Origin: PoT sp049331405
GTDB lineage: Bacteria; Planctomycetota; Planctomycetia; Isosphaerales; Isosphaeraceae
Reading direction: 5' to 3'
DNA length: 64,000 bases
Assembly (NCBI RefSeq): GCF_049331405.1
Contig: NZ_CP186274.1
Location: 2,852,001 to 2,916,000 of the forward strand
The position numbers and the translations under genes are program-made. This document shows, one piece after another, positions 18,901 through 28,118 of this stretch; position 1 is the first letter of the stretch; every line of letters begins with the position of its first letter. The notes below the pieces were generated by a model, which was not told the origin of the DNA, did no database searches, and saw only the letters and a program-made list of their open reading frames with translations.

Positions 18901-19189
18901 CAAGGATTCCGCCAGGCTCGACGCGGCCGAGAAAGCGCGCTGGCGGAGGAAGGCTATCGAGTGGTTGCGGGCCGACATGATCTTGCTATCCGAGACGCTG
19001 GAGAGTGGCGTTCGGGCACACCGCAACAGTGCGAAGGAACTGCTGCAACTATGGCAGGGCGAGCCTGACTTGGCCGGGTTGCGTGAGCCAGCCAGGTTGG
19101 AGGCGCTCGCGGCGGACGAGCGGGAGGGCTGCCTCGACTTGTGGGCCGATGTGGGGGGCCTCATTGTTCGCTGTGGGAATGATCAATGA
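15959..19189 (+). CDS. membrane Ser/Thr protein kinase with TPR tail
   Basis: A 1076-residue Hanks-type kinase. From the chosen ATG: glycine loop GQGGMGVVF (from about 84), catalytic HRDLKPAN (from about 197), DFG (about 217) and activation-segment APE. A transmembrane helix follows (ALLALMATVMALIGLAIGGG, about 362-383), then a long predominantly helical TPR-type region. The N-terminal DPRVEELLDELL segment is typical of planctomycete kinases and argues for this start (GAGG upstream); a GTG at 15860, also with a good site, would add 33 residues. The kinase faces the cytoplasm; targets are unknown. Confidence 0.88.
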   Translation: MPDDPRVEELLDELLDQDSTPEEVCGASPELLPIVRERWRKVRRARAELDALLPVWPDAEPLTKSREYLPIPQVPGYDVESVLGQGGMGVVFRARHLRLGRLVAIKMTLAGSYAGHHERERFRREAEAVAALRHPNVVQIYDIGDWAGRPYFTMELIEGGSLAQKLTGTPQPAHQAAALMETLARAMHAAHQGGIVHRDLKPANIMFTPDGTPKVTDFGLARRLDGGEGLTLSGVLVGTPSYMAPEQAQGHSRSIGPAVDIYSLGAILYELVTGRPPFCAETQTETVLQVVEQEPVPPSRLNAKVPRDLETICLKCLRKEPHGRYASAEALADDLTSFVEGRPIRARRLSVMARSWRWGRRNPALLALMATVMALIGLAIGGGARLEWERAERRTELARQDEREKQAVEAALEQASALGRQGHWPDARAVLEGIPSLLGNSAPAGLRERLTQSRRDARAAVELERIRLRLSTDPAVTRGSAATLYEAAFRNYGIDLPTMGAESAARSVGHSAIRDTLLAYLHDWFYWEPEAHGGILRAVLDRADDDHWRREFREAASAREPGTARDLKKLVELAASPEASSQPPLLLSGLGGLLLFDGKRDDTLPLLREAQQHYPDDFWLNYLLGHFWEKENPEKAVGFLRAAVAVRPGSEEAYAKLGRALLECKDQAGALAAFRKGLLIDPKASIVRDLARALALSNQLEEARGIWEKILEHDPPDHESWYGYAELCLFLGDEEAYRRARKALLDRFGDTTNDWVVAERSSLACLLLPSSDDELKRSIALVDRALTAGNADPDNAYLKLLQGLSEFRQGRPGRAIPLLEEAARQLPNRPGPRLLLSMARFQSGSAREARESLAAAVSSYNWSVSRADHTTKWVSHALRREAEAMILPGLAAFRLGDWQPRDNDERIALLGMCESEGLYASASRLWAAAFVADEHLASALTIRCLGLAGQESDKSNRIEILSSACRYRAACCAALAGCGIGKDSARLDAAEKARWRRKAIEWLRADMILLSETLESGVRAHRNSAKELLQLWQGEPDLAGLREPARLEALAADEREGCLDLWADVGGLIVRCGNDQ

Positions 19190-19387
19190 ATTTAAAAATA
19201 ATGAATTTATATATGTAAAATGTGTCGATTGTTTTCGCGGATCGATCCCGCTCCATTCCACTCGGGCATGCCAGTCGAGCGCTCGTAATGTTCGGCAAGG
19301 CCCCGACCGCACTCCTTCGGTTCTGCGGTTGTATTAATTAATGTTCACATGTAATTTTTTGTAATTATACTTGTATGTTTTGACCTG

Positions 19388-20009
19388 TCAACGTCGCACT
19401 GGCGGGGACGCCAGCCATTCGGGGATCGACCAGACATGATCCGACAGCCCGGCCGCAATCGCCGGGCTCCTCTCCTGCCAATGCCCCTCCTCGTCACGGA
19501 GCCGCAGCGTCCTCACCGGCCAGCAGAAGTTGTAAATGTACATGGTCAGATAGGTGGCCGTCTCGTGGTGCGGCCAGTCCTTGCTGAACCGGTACGTCTT
19601 GCGAGCCTTCCGGGCGTTGCGGTGCCGGTCTGTGCCGTTCTGACGCTCCGCGAACGACGTGCTGATCGACCGGCTCACCTTCGACATCCCCAGGGCCGCG
19701 ATCACGGCGGCCATCGTGCCGAAGACCGCCCGCGTCGCGATCGACCTTGCAGGGCCGGCCGGTCTGGCGGACGCCGCACCCCTCGGCGATGTGCTCCTGG
19801 ACCGATCCGGCCTTCTCCGCCGGTAGTCGCGAGTCGAACAGCGGGGTCCCCTTGCGCTCGGAGGAGCGGGCCTTGCAGGCGGAGCAGCGGAGCATGCGCC
19901 GCTCCTTGCGGGCGCCATAGCGGCTGGTCAGGGTCAGATTTCCCGCACCTCGCTTGCCATGCTCGGGGCAGGCGGAATTCAGGCAGCAGAAGCGGGCCAG
20001 GTCATCCAT
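19388..20009 (-). pseudogene. IS1-type transposase, frameshifted
   Basis: The first frame (from 20009) gives a zinc-ribbon-like start, MDDLARFCCLNSACPEHGKR, then GTPLFDSRLPAEKAGSVQEH. The C-terminal catalytic part is in another frame: STSFAERQNGTDRHRNARKA and an ATYLTMYIYNFCWPVRTLR end. The frame change lies near 19760. In IS1 a programmed frameshift is known, but here nothing shows that the shift is programmed, so it is treated as decay. Its 5' end is duplicated at 21940-22162. Confidence 0.7.
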
Positions 20010-20109
20010 CGTGCGGCTCCGACGTTGAGATCCTCAGGCCGGGAGGCGATGACACCATCCCCCTGGAATACTCCGTCGGAGCGAGAGTGTGCAATAGAGT
20101 CGAGCCACG
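19887..20109. repeat. 223-bp direct repeat, copy 1 (IS1-type 5' end)
   Basis: Nearly identical to 21940-22162, with only a handful of differences. It contains the first 41 codons of the IS1-type transposase and about 100 bases upstream. The two copies, in the same orientation, flank the PH-like gene. Confidence 0.85.
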
Positions 20110-20245
20110 GGGCGAACTCCTCGTCGGAATGAAATGCATGTGGAATCGTGGATGACGTCCCGCTATGCCCCCCGTTTCCCCCGAGACGGACGGATCTCCT
20201 GCTCGTCTGGCCCGAAAACGAAGCCGGCTCGCTCGATGAGGCTCG

Positions 20246-21382
20246 TCAGAACCCCCGGATGACCACGTCGGGGTTGGACACCTTGAGCGAGGCCAGGAAG
20301 GACCGGAAATCCGGGAAGTTGTTGATCAGTCTCACGGAGCCGTCCCCGTGGCGGACCCTCGCCTCGAAACGATTCCCACCCGTCTCGACCGAGCGGATCT
20401 CCCCGGCGGGTATGGCCTCCGTGCGAAGCCAACTGCGGAAGGTGACGGTCCCGTCCTCGGCGAGCGAGATCTCGACGGGGGTCGCCAGTATGTGCCGGAT
20501 CGCGAAGGCGAACCCGAGGGAGACGACCACGGCGCCGAGGCATATGAGGGGGAACACCTCCGGCACCTGCCCCCGTTGAAGGCCCCAGGCCAGGACGAGG
20601 GCGGTGTTGACCGCCATGACGATCGGGACGATCGAGAAGACCAGGCAGATGCCGACGAGGATGACCCGCTGGGACACAGGGAGCTTCCACGTCCTCACCG
20701 GGCCGGGGTCGTCGGAGGTGGCCGGGCGTCCGAACCCGCCATCCGGCCTTCCCCCGACCGATGGGGCCGGGGCGGCGAAATGGGCCTCTCCGAGCGCCCG
20801 CCGTAGCAGGGCCTCGACCTCCCGGACCCGCTCGATCCCCAGGAACCCGACGGGGCGGGCCTGGCCGGTCCAGGTCTTGCGGTTCTCGAAGACGAGGTCG
20901 CCCGAGCCGCCGGCCTGCTCGTCGCATTGAACCAGGGCAAGATCCTCGGGCCGGAACGACTTGGCCCGGTGTCCGGCGATGATCATCGCCCTCCGGTCGG
21001 TCAGGGCGTAGGTGGTCCCCCCGGCCCGCCGCCACGCCAGTAACGGCCAGGTGAGCATGTACAGGCCGGGCGGGAGCATCCAGAGGCCAGCGAGAGCGGC
21101 AATCCTGACGTTGTGCGGGGCGAACGGGGCGACGGCCTTCCCCCCGTCCCAGTTGTTGTTTTTGCCCTGGACCGCGCCGGCTATCCACAGCAGGGTGAAG
21201 GCCACGAAACCGAGGCCGGCGAGCGACCTCGGGATCATCCGGCGGGCGACAGTGCCCGGGTCCGGCCTCCCCGACCAGAGGACCGCCTCGCCGGGGGCGA
21301 GGTGGAGTGCCAGCAGGGCCTCCGATTGGGCCGAGGGTCGCAGATCGTTGCCGCCGTCCCTGGATGACTCACCCATTGACAT
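20246..21382 (-). CDS. PH-like membrane protein
   Basis: A 378-residue membrane protein with two pairs of hydrophobic helices (SLAGLGFVAFTLLWIAGAV and GLYMLTWPLLAW; ILVGICLVFSIVPIVMAV and VFPLICLGAVVVSLGFAFAI). After the first pair comes a bacterial PH-like segment with YALTDRRAMIIAG, a signature of bPH domains. The C-terminal part (ISLAEDGTVTFRSWL to VRLINNFPDF) is a beta-rich soluble domain. GGGGG precedes the ATG. The function is unknown. It lies between two IS1-type repeats and may have been carried with them. Confidence 0.65.
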   Translation of the reverse strand: MSMGESSRDGGNDLRPSAQSEALLALHLAPGEAVLWSGRPDPGTVARRMIPRSLAGLGFVAFTLLWIAGAVQGKNNNWDGGKAVAPFAPHNVRIAALAGLWMLPPGLYMLTWPLLAWRRAGGTTYALTDRRAMIIAGHRAKSFRPEDLALVQCDEQAGGSGDLVFENRKTWTGQARPVGFLGIERVREVEALLRRALGEAHFAAPAPSVGGRPDGGFGRPATSDDPGPVRTWKLPVSQRVILVGICLVFSIVPIVMAVNTALVLAWGLQRGQVPEVFPLICLGAVVVSLGFAFAIRHILATPVEISLAEDGTVTFRSWLRTEAIPAGEIRSVETGGNRFEARVRHGDGSVRLINNFPDFRSFLASLKVSNPDVVIRGF

Positions 21383-21824
21383 AACCCCCTTGAGCCGAGA
21401 CTTCCCGGATGAGCGTTGACCTCGTTGTCCAGGATCTCGCCTGGCTCTCCTGAACGCACATTAGACATCCGGCGCATTCCTGGGTCCAAGAAAAACAGCG
21501 AGATTCGGGGCGGCCGGCAAGCCGAATGCGTGACCGGACGCCCCAACGGCCCTCTTCGGTTCGTCCCTCAACCCATCTACCTCGCGGCAGCCCATCTCAT
21601 CCTCCTCGGCTCGATGCCATCCGATCCGCCCACGACGACCGTCACCCGGGGCTCGGCGCCGCACGCAGTCGACCGATCCGCCCTAGGATCGGTCGAACTG
21701 GGTGAAGACAAACAGGGGAGGCTCAAGATGGATTCCGGGGTGATGAGGCGTTCGGATTCGCCAGGATCGAAGGTCTCGGACGACCTTGACCGCCATCGCG
21801 ATCGGTGCCGCGAGCCGCTCCATC
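21383..21824. other. intergenic stretch without a supportable gene
   Basis: 442 bases between the PH-like gene start and the IS1595 fragment. The first part should hold the promoter of the minus-strand gene. No conserved frame or repeat is seen. Confidence 0.4.
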
Positions 21825-21942
21825 ATGGTGAACATACAGAACCTTTTCGACGACGCCAAGTGCTTCCAGACCGTCCGCGACATGCGGTGGCCCAACGGCG
21901 TCGTCTGTCCTTCGTGCGGTTCGACTTCGGTCGTCAAGAGCG
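21825..21942 (+). pseudogene. IS1595-type transposase, N-terminal fragment
   Basis: About 39 codons resemble the start of IS1595-family transposases: NIQNLFDDAKCFQTVRDMRW followed by a CPSCGS zinc-ribbon half and a VVKSG end. The frame is cut by repeat copy 2 of the IS1-type element; the rest of the transposase is not present on the other side. Confidence 0.6.
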
Positions 21943-22162
21943 GAGCATGCGCCGCTCCTTGCGGGGTCCGTAGCGGCTGGTCAGGGTCAGATTTCCCGCA
22001 CCTCGCTTGCCATGCTCGGGGCAGGCGGAATTCAGGCAGCAGAAGCGGGCCAGGTCATCCATCGTGCGGCTCCGACGTTGAGATCCTCAGGCCGGGAGGC
22101 GATGACGCCATACCCCTGGAATACTCCGACGGAGCGAGAGTGTGCAATAGAGTCGGGCCACC
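21940..22162. repeat. 223-bp direct repeat, copy 2 (IS1-type 5' end)
   Basis: Second copy of 19887-20109. It joins an IS1595-type fragment on the left to the truncated 3' end of an ECF sigma gene on the right, so it marks a rearrangement junction. Confidence 0.85.
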
Positions 22163-23022
22163 AGGAGAGATTCTGTACGCTCACGAATCCCATGGTCCCG
22201 GGCGACGGCTCATCGCTGTCATAGGGGATGTGCGAGAACTCGTAATTCTGCTTGGAATTGAGGAAGGACGGCTGGGCTTTGGAACCGACTACCGGCCGCC
22301 CTTCCGAATTCAGGATCCGGCCCTCGATCGCGATGTCGTCCCTGGCCAGTCGAAGCGTCAGGCGGTCGGCGGGTTGTACACCCGGGAGCGACGGCGTGGC
22401 CGCGCTCATCCACACGGGCCCGAAGCCGTCGGCGGTGGCGACCACGGAGGCATACGCCCAGGGATTATCCTGCCGCGACTTGTCGAACGCCCTCGCGAGT
22501 TCGAAGCGGAATCTCTCGTCGGGCCTGCTCGTGCCGCCTCGCACGAACGCGAATTGATCGGACGTCGGTGTGCTGACGAAGAGCTTCGCGCCGGCGAGGG
22601 GCTTCCCTCGATCGTCGAGCATGACACCCGCGTAGACCAGCGGAGCCCGACAATTCCGCGGCCTTCCGCTCGCTCGCATGGCGTAGGACGGCATCGCGAT
22701 TCGCCTCGACGGCAACACGATGGGCGACCCGGTGCAGCCACGCCCCTAGCGGCCCCTCCGCGCGGACCGATCGCGCCTTGCTTACCAGGACCAGGAACGT
22801 CGCCTGGAAGGCGTCTTCGGCGTCGGCGGGATCGGAGAGGACGTGTCGGCAGACTGCCATGACCATCGGCCCGTGTGCCGCCACCAGTGCGGCGAATGCC
22901 GCCTCGTCGCGGCTGGCGACGAAACACCCGAGCAACTGGGCATCAGCCAGGCCCGCGGCCGTCCCCACGCCGAACAGGCGCCGCATATCCTGGAGGGTTG
23001 TTTTGGATCGTTCGTTCGCCAT
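22163..23022 (-). pseudogene. ECF sigma factor with C-terminal regulatory domain, internally deleted and truncated
   Basis: The N-terminal 100 codons are a normal ECF sigma region 2 (EAAFAALVAAHGPMVMAVCR, EDAFQATFLVLV, WLHRVAHRVAVEANRDAVLR). Near 22655 the frame breaks, and region 4 and any membrane helix are missing. In a second frame a carboxypeptidase-regulatory-like beta domain follows (VMLDDRGKPLAGAKLFVST). The 3' end is cut by the IS1-type repeat. The start at 23022 has GGAAGGGAG upstream. It is divergent from the intact ECF gene at 23341. Confidence 0.75.
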
Positions 23023-23340
23023 CTCCCTTCCGCTCCCTACCACGTGATCTCATATTACTGAGAGGGGGCCGCGGCCCATACTTGCTCAGGAAAATGTCGT
23101 TCGCCCGATGAATTCCAATGTGCGATGCTCCGACTCGGTCAACCGGGAGCGATCGCAATCCAACGCGAGAGTGCCGCGCGGCGGCTATATCCTGGCCGGG
23201 GCGCGGTGCATGCCTGCGAGCTTCGAGAGACCGTCCTCACCGCGATTTTTCGGCCAGGGTTGGAACCGAGCGTCCGTCCGTGGCCATTACCCTCAGGGTA
23301 GGCCATCAACGACAGAGGTCGCGAACAGCGGGGTGCGCGG

Positions 23341-26247
23341 ATGCCTGGACAGGAGAGCGGGATACTCGATGACGTCCGGACGATCTTCGCGTCGGGGGCC
23401 ATCGGCGGGCTGACCGATGCCCAACTGCTGACGCGCTTCGCGGCGAGGGCAGGGGAGGGGTCCGAGGCCGCCTTCGCGACGCTGGTGCGTCGGCACGGGC
23501 CGATGGTGCTCAGGGTCTGCAGGGGACTCCTCCGCGACGAGCACGCCGCGCACGACGCCTTCCAGGCCACCTTCCTCATCCTGGCCCGCAAGGCGTCCCG
23601 ACTCTGGATCCACGACTCGCTTGGCCCCTGGCTGCACGGGGTCGCCTGCCGGGTCGCCGGGGACGCCCGCAAGGCCGATTTGCGGCGTCGGGCCCGCGAG
23701 CGCAAGGTCGCCGGGATGGCCGTGCAGGCCTCTTTCGACGACGTGCGTAGGCTCGAAGAGGCCGACCTTGCGGCCGTGCTCCACGAGGAGATCGGCCGGC
23801 TGGCCGCCGCGCATCGCGAGGTGGTCGTGCTTTGCGACCTCGAGGGCCACACCCACGAGAGCGCCGCCAGGGAGCTCGGCTGCCCGGTGGGGACGGTCAA
23901 GAGCCGGAGCGCCCGGGCCCGCGACCATCTCCGGGCCCGCCTCTCCGCCCGAGGCCTGGCCTCTGCCGTCGGCCTGGTGGCGGCGACCCTGGCCTCCGAG
24001 GCGAAGGCGGAGCCGGCCGAGAGCCTCGTGGCCGCGACGGTCGGGACGGCCCTGGAAGCCCTCGAAAGCCGATCGGCGGCGGCGATGACCCTGGCGGCCC
24101 ACGCCGGGTTGCGTCGATGGCTCGGGCGTATCCTGGCCCCGGCCGGGCTCCGCACCCTCGCGACCGCCTCGCTAGCCGCGGCAGTCGCGGCCGTCGGGCT
24201 CGTCTACGGCACCCGCCAAGATGGCGAAGCGCCTCACCGCGAGGCCGCCAAGAATACCCGGCCCCCCGCCCAGGGCCCCCGCCAGGTCGCCGCCCGCCCC
24301 GCGCTCGACTCCCAGGGCAACCCGCTGCCCCCGGGCGTGAGATTGCGGTTGGGGACGATCCAGGCCCGGCAGCGCTCGAGGATCGTTGATATCGCCTTCA
24401 CCCCCGACGGCAAGGCTTTGGTTTCCGCCTCCGGGGATGGAACCATTGCGATCCGGGACCCGGCCAACGGGCGGCTTCTCAGACAGTTCGACGCCGCCGT
24501 GGATACCCTCCGCGCCGCGGTGCTCTCCCGCGACGGCAAGGCCCTGGCGACGCTTGGCTTCAGCTTCGACCCCGTCCGCCGTCAGACCTTCCATAAGTGG
24601 TCGATCTTCGACTTCGCCACGGGCCGGCGGTCGGCACATGCCGAGTGGGGCGACGACCGGGGCGACGTCTGGTCCCTGGCGCTGTCGCCCGACGAAAAGG
24701 CCCTGGCGACCGGGAGCGATGAGGGGATCGTGCGGATCTGGGACATCGCCACCGGCCTCGTCCGGTCCAAGCTCAAAATCGGCGAGGATGATGCCCACGC
24801 CGTCGCGTTCTCGCCCGACGGCAACACGCTCGCCGCGAGCAGCCGCGACTCGAGCGGTCACAACAATCGCATCCATCTCATCGACATGACCGGAAATAGC
24901 GAGACTCGCGTCCTGGGTGGGCATGAACGACCGATCCGCGCCCTCGCCTTTTCTCCCGACGGCAACGTGCTGGCCTCCGGAGCCGATGACCCGACGATCA
25001 TCCTCTGGGATGTGGCCACAGGCCGCGAGCGGCACCGACTCAAAGGGGACGACTCGTATCATCCCGGGCTGGCGTTCTCGCCCGACGGCAAGACGCTCGC
25101 CGCCCAGAGCGGAAATGGCAGCTTGATGACCTGGGATGCGACCACCTGGCGGATCACCCGCAAGTTCGAGTCGGGGGCCTCCTGGTATGGCAGGATCGCC
25201 TTCTCGCCCGATGGCAAGGCCATCGCCTGCGACAGCACTCATGTGCTCCACCTCTGGGATCTCGCGACTAGCCTCGATCGCTTCGCGGTCCCCGACGCCC
25301 ACGAGCAGAGCGTGACCCAACTCCTCTTCGCCGAAGGGGGGAAGACGCTGATCACCGGGAGCGACGATCACACGGCGCGCGTCTGGGACCTGACGACCGG
25401 CCGGCAGCGTTCGGTCTTGCGGCATAAGGGGTGGGTCCGTTCGCTCGACCTGTCCTCGGATGGGCGTTTCTTGGCCAGCGGGCTCGAGTATCCGGGCATC
25501 GTCACTCTCTGGGACTTCGCCACCGGTCTCGAGCTCTGGTCGTGGTCGGCCCCGAGCCCCTTCGACCCTATGGTAGACATCAAGTTTACAAATGATAATA
25601 AAAAAATACTGAGCGTCTGGCGTGACGGCTCGGCGCGAGGGTTCGATGTGTTGACCGGTCGCGTCTCCGACGCGGTCTTGCCCCAACTCTCGATCGAGAA
25701 GGAATCGGCGTTCGCCGACGAACTCTTCCACGCGGCCGAATACTCCAGGGACGGGACGAAGCTGGCCATATCCGGGCCGGGGGGTGATGGGGTCTACGTC
25801 GTCGAGGCCGCGACGGGCAAGCCGTTATTCCAGGAGAAGGCGAGGACTTTCCATTTCTCGCCCGACGGCAAGACGCTCCTGTTGACGTCGAACGCCCGGA
25901 CTATGGTCAGGCTGGTCGATGGCCGTAGTCGAGCCAGCGTGGCGGATGGGGTCGCCCGCCTGCTCGACGCGTCGAACGGTCAATCGAGGCTCGAATTCAA
26001 GCGTCCCGGCTCGATGTTCGGTCACGGCGCGATCTCGCCCGACGGGACACTCGTGGCCATCGCGATGACGGTGGGCAAGCAGCCGATGATTGGCCTCTTC
26101 GACGCCACTGTTGGCCGCGAGCGTGCCATCCTCCGCGGCCTCGATTCTCAGGTCACCAGCCTGGCCTTCACCCCCGACGGCCGTGGCCTGGTCTCCGGCT
26201 TGACCGACACGACCGTCCTCGTCTGGGATGTACCTGCCACGCGCTGA
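23341..26247 (+). CDS. ECF sigma factor fused to WD40 repeats
   Basis: A 968-residue protein. Residues about 25-110 form sigma region 2 (LVRRHGPMVLRVCRGLL, HDAFQATFLILARKASRLW), and about 140-200 form region 4 with a helix-turn-helix (HTHESAARELGCPVGTVKSR). A hydrophobic segment at about 270-290 (ATASLAAAVAAVGLVYG) probably spans the membrane. Residues about 350-966 are WD40 repeats (SPDGKTLA, IRIWDIATG and DHTARVWDLTTG motifs), expected outside the cytoplasm. Such fusions are a planctomycete speciality, thought to couple an external signal to the sigma domain. The start was chosen at the first ATG of the conserved region. Confidence 0.88.
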   Translation: MPGQESGILDDVRTIFASGAIGGLTDAQLLTRFAARAGEGSEAAFATLVRRHGPMVLRVCRGLLRDEHAAHDAFQATFLILARKASRLWIHDSLGPWLHGVACRVAGDARKADLRRRARERKVAGMAVQASFDDVRRLEEADLAAVLHEEIGRLAAAHREVVVLCDLEGHTHESAARELGCPVGTVKSRSARARDHLRARLSARGLASAVGLVAATLASEAKAEPAESLVAATVGTALEALESRSAAAMTLAAHAGLRRWLGRILAPAGLRTLATASLAAAVAAVGLVYGTRQDGEAPHREAAKNTRPPAQGPRQVAARPALDSQGNPLPPGVRLRLGTIQARQRSRIVDIAFTPDGKALVSASGDGTIAIRDPANGRLLRQFDAAVDTLRAAVLSRDGKALATLGFSFDPVRRQTFHKWSIFDFATGRRSAHAEWGDDRGDVWSLALSPDEKALATGSDEGIVRIWDIATGLVRSKLKIGEDDAHAVAFSPDGNTLAASSRDSSGHNNRIHLIDMTGNSETRVLGGHERPIRALAFSPDGNVLASGADDPTIILWDVATGRERHRLKGDDSYHPGLAFSPDGKTLAAQSGNGSLMTWDATTWRITRKFESGASWYGRIAFSPDGKAIACDSTHVLHLWDLATSLDRFAVPDAHEQSVTQLLFAEGGKTLITGSDDHTARVWDLTTGRQRSVLRHKGWVRSLDLSSDGRFLASGLEYPGIVTLWDFATGLELWSWSAPSPFDPMVDIKFTNDNKKILSVWRDGSARGFDVLTGRVSDAVLPQLSIEKESAFADELFHAAEYSRDGTKLAISGPGGDGVYVVEAATGKPLFQEKARTFHFSPDGKTLLLTSNARTMVRLVDGRSRASVADGVARLLDASNGQSRLEFKRPGSMFGHGAISPDGTLVAIAMTVGKQPMIGLFDATVGRERAILRGLDSQVTSLAFTPDGRGLVSGLTDTTVLVWDVPATR

Positions 26248-26379
26248 TGCTTCGAGTTGAGCGGATCCTCAACCCGCTATCGTTAACATCCCGTTGAACT
26301 ACTGACCGGCGAGTAAATCGCGTTAAGTGGACAGCAGTAAGATGATGGGATCGATACGACTCACCCCCATGGGTGTCGC

Positions 26380-26960
26380 GAATGGCGGAGTTTCCGGGCG
26401 CTGTGCCTCAAGGGCCGGGGCCGGCATCAGCGTGGCATCGTTGAGGCCCTCGACGTCTCCGAGGTCTCCGTCGGCCGCTGGTCGGCCGAGGCCCGAGGCG
26501 CCGACTCGCCCTGGTCGCGTCTCGCACCTGGTGCCTTGCCGAAGTTCTCGGCCGGGCAGAAGCAGCCGATCCCCGAACTTCTTTGGCATGGGCCTGAGCC
26601 CTATGGCTTACGAAGTCTGGACCTGCGCCCGCCTCGCCAAGGTCATCGAGTGGGAGTTCGGCGTCCACTCCCACAAGAGCCATGTCGGCCGCCTCCTCAA
26701 GGATCTGGATTGGGCCCCGCAGCAACCGATCCGGCGGGACGAGGACGCCATTCGGCGGCGGCTCGAGGACGTCTGGCCGGAATCAAGACGTCGTGCCCGT
26801 CGGGAGCGTCGTGCCCTGGTTTCCGAGGGCGAATCGGGCGTCTCTCCGCTCCCGGGGGGTGGTCAAGACATATCCCCGGAGGGCCTCACCCCGGTGCCCC
26901 GCGAGAAGCAACCGCGCGACCACCTCTCGGTCATGGGCGGGTGGTCTGGTCGTGCAGGTT
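26380..26960 (+). pseudogene. IS630-type transposase remnant, frameshifted
   Basis: Three frames must be joined to read an IS630-like N-terminus and linker: RGRHQRGIVEALDVSEVSVG with RWSAEARG, then VWTCARLAKVIEWEFGVHSH with SHVGRLLKDLDWAPQQPIRR, then PREKQPRDHLSVMGGW. It is cut at about 26950, where an oppositely oriented IS630 remnant begins. Confidence 0.6.
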
Positions 26961-27710
26961 CCACACCCGCCCGATCGGGTTTCAATCCGGGCTGTACGAC
27001 GGCTGGAAGTGGAGGTCGATCCGCTCGCGGTGCTCGTGCAGGTGCACCGCCACCTCATTGCTGGTGTGACACTTCGCGTTATCGCAAATGACGTGGATCT
27101 TGCGGTAACGCCTCAGCCGGCCTCGAAGCTCATCGAGGTGCTTCAAGAATATCGCCGTGTTCCTCACCTACTTCGGCGCCCCCTCCATCAGGAAGACCTG
27201 CCCGGTCCGCCAGTGGATCGACCCGCTCAGGTATCGTTTCTCGTTGTTGCCGGGTGTCTCGACCTTCGCCTGGCGGCCCTTGACCATCCACATCGAGCCG
27301 ATCTTCGGGCTGGTGTTGATATCGACGTCATGCTGGAAGACGGCCGTCTCGTCGTCGGGCAGTTTGGCCAGGACCCGGCGCAGGGCGGTGAGCTTGGTCG
27401 CCCTTCTCATCCTTCGGCCCCAGCGGCGGACAGTCTCGCCGCTGACTTTGATCTCGTACTCTCGGAGCATCCTCCGCGTGACGGCTTCACAGCACCACCG
27501 GCCGCGGAGAATCCCGAAGTGCCGCGGGGCGCACTTGGTGACGCACTTGACGACAACGGCGATCCAGGCGGTGGAGAATCGAAAGGGCCGGCCGGGCTTA
27601 TACCCGGTCAGCCCCAAATCCCTTCCTGATAGAACGTCCTGACCCAGCGATCGATGGCCCGGAGCTACAGGACAGGAGGGTGGCGACAGCGGCCCGGGAG
27701 TGGCCGTCAT
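26945..27710 (-). pseudogene. IS630-type transposase with two nonsense codons
   Basis: Reading from 27710, the frame gives the IS630 helix-turn-helix linker (VTRRMLREYEIKVSGETVRR) and the first catalytic region (ETAVFQHDVDINTSPKIGSM). An in-frame TAG at 27168-27170 interrupts it; the same frame continues with RYRKIHVICDNAKCHTSNEV up to HFQPSYSPD. There a TGA replaces the usual Trp of the YSPxWNPxE block. It is clearly dead. Confidence 0.65.
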
Positions 27711-27731
27711 CCAGGAGGGATGCGGAGCTTT

Positions 27732-28118
27732 TCAGCTATCACCAACGATCCCTCTCGTTTCGTCGACAAATAAATACGAGCATAAATCGATGTGACCATT
27801 TCTTGCATCTTCGAGGGTCGAGTATCGCCTCATTTTTTCATGGTTGGATCCGCCGAAGAACTTACTTTTGTATGAAATGGCGTTAAACTTATGGAATTCC
27901 ATTATATGATGGATGAGTACGGTCGAGAGATAGACCGTGCGTCCGGTCTCAGGATCGTGGATCTCGGTGAATGCCAGCCTGCGATGGCGCCTATGCTGCG
28001 AGTCGAAGGTCGACCGGACGGTTTCGACTCTGATCCAAGGATTCTGGTCCACACCCATGTCGAACTCCGATGAATGGAGGAGTGCCTGGCCCGCTATTGG
28101 CTTAGCACTTGACGGCAC
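27732..28118 (-). CDS. hypothetical protein
   Basis: A 128-residue frame, or 108 residues if an internal ATG (MGVDQNPWIRVETVR) is used. The only distinctive piece is FTEIHDPETGRTVYLSTVLI followed by HHIMEFHKFN. No family is recognised, and composition is less GC-rich than the neighbours. It sits in IS-rich DNA and may be non-coding. Confidence 0.3.
   Translation of the reverse strand: MPSSAKPIAGQALLHSSEFDMGVDQNPWIRVETVRSTFDSQHRRHRRLAFTEIHDPETGRTVYLSTVLIHHIMEFHKFNAISYKSKFFGGSNHEKMRRYSTLEDARNGHIDLCSYLFVDETRGIVGDS

Noticed and set aside
19494..19760. functional IS1-type programmed frameshift
   Set aside because: The frame change has no evident slippery heptamer and the element is otherwise fragmentary, so decay is the simpler reading.
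24172..25731. 519-codon minus-strand frame opposite the WD40 region
   Set aside because: Antisense shadow created by the periodic WD40 codons.
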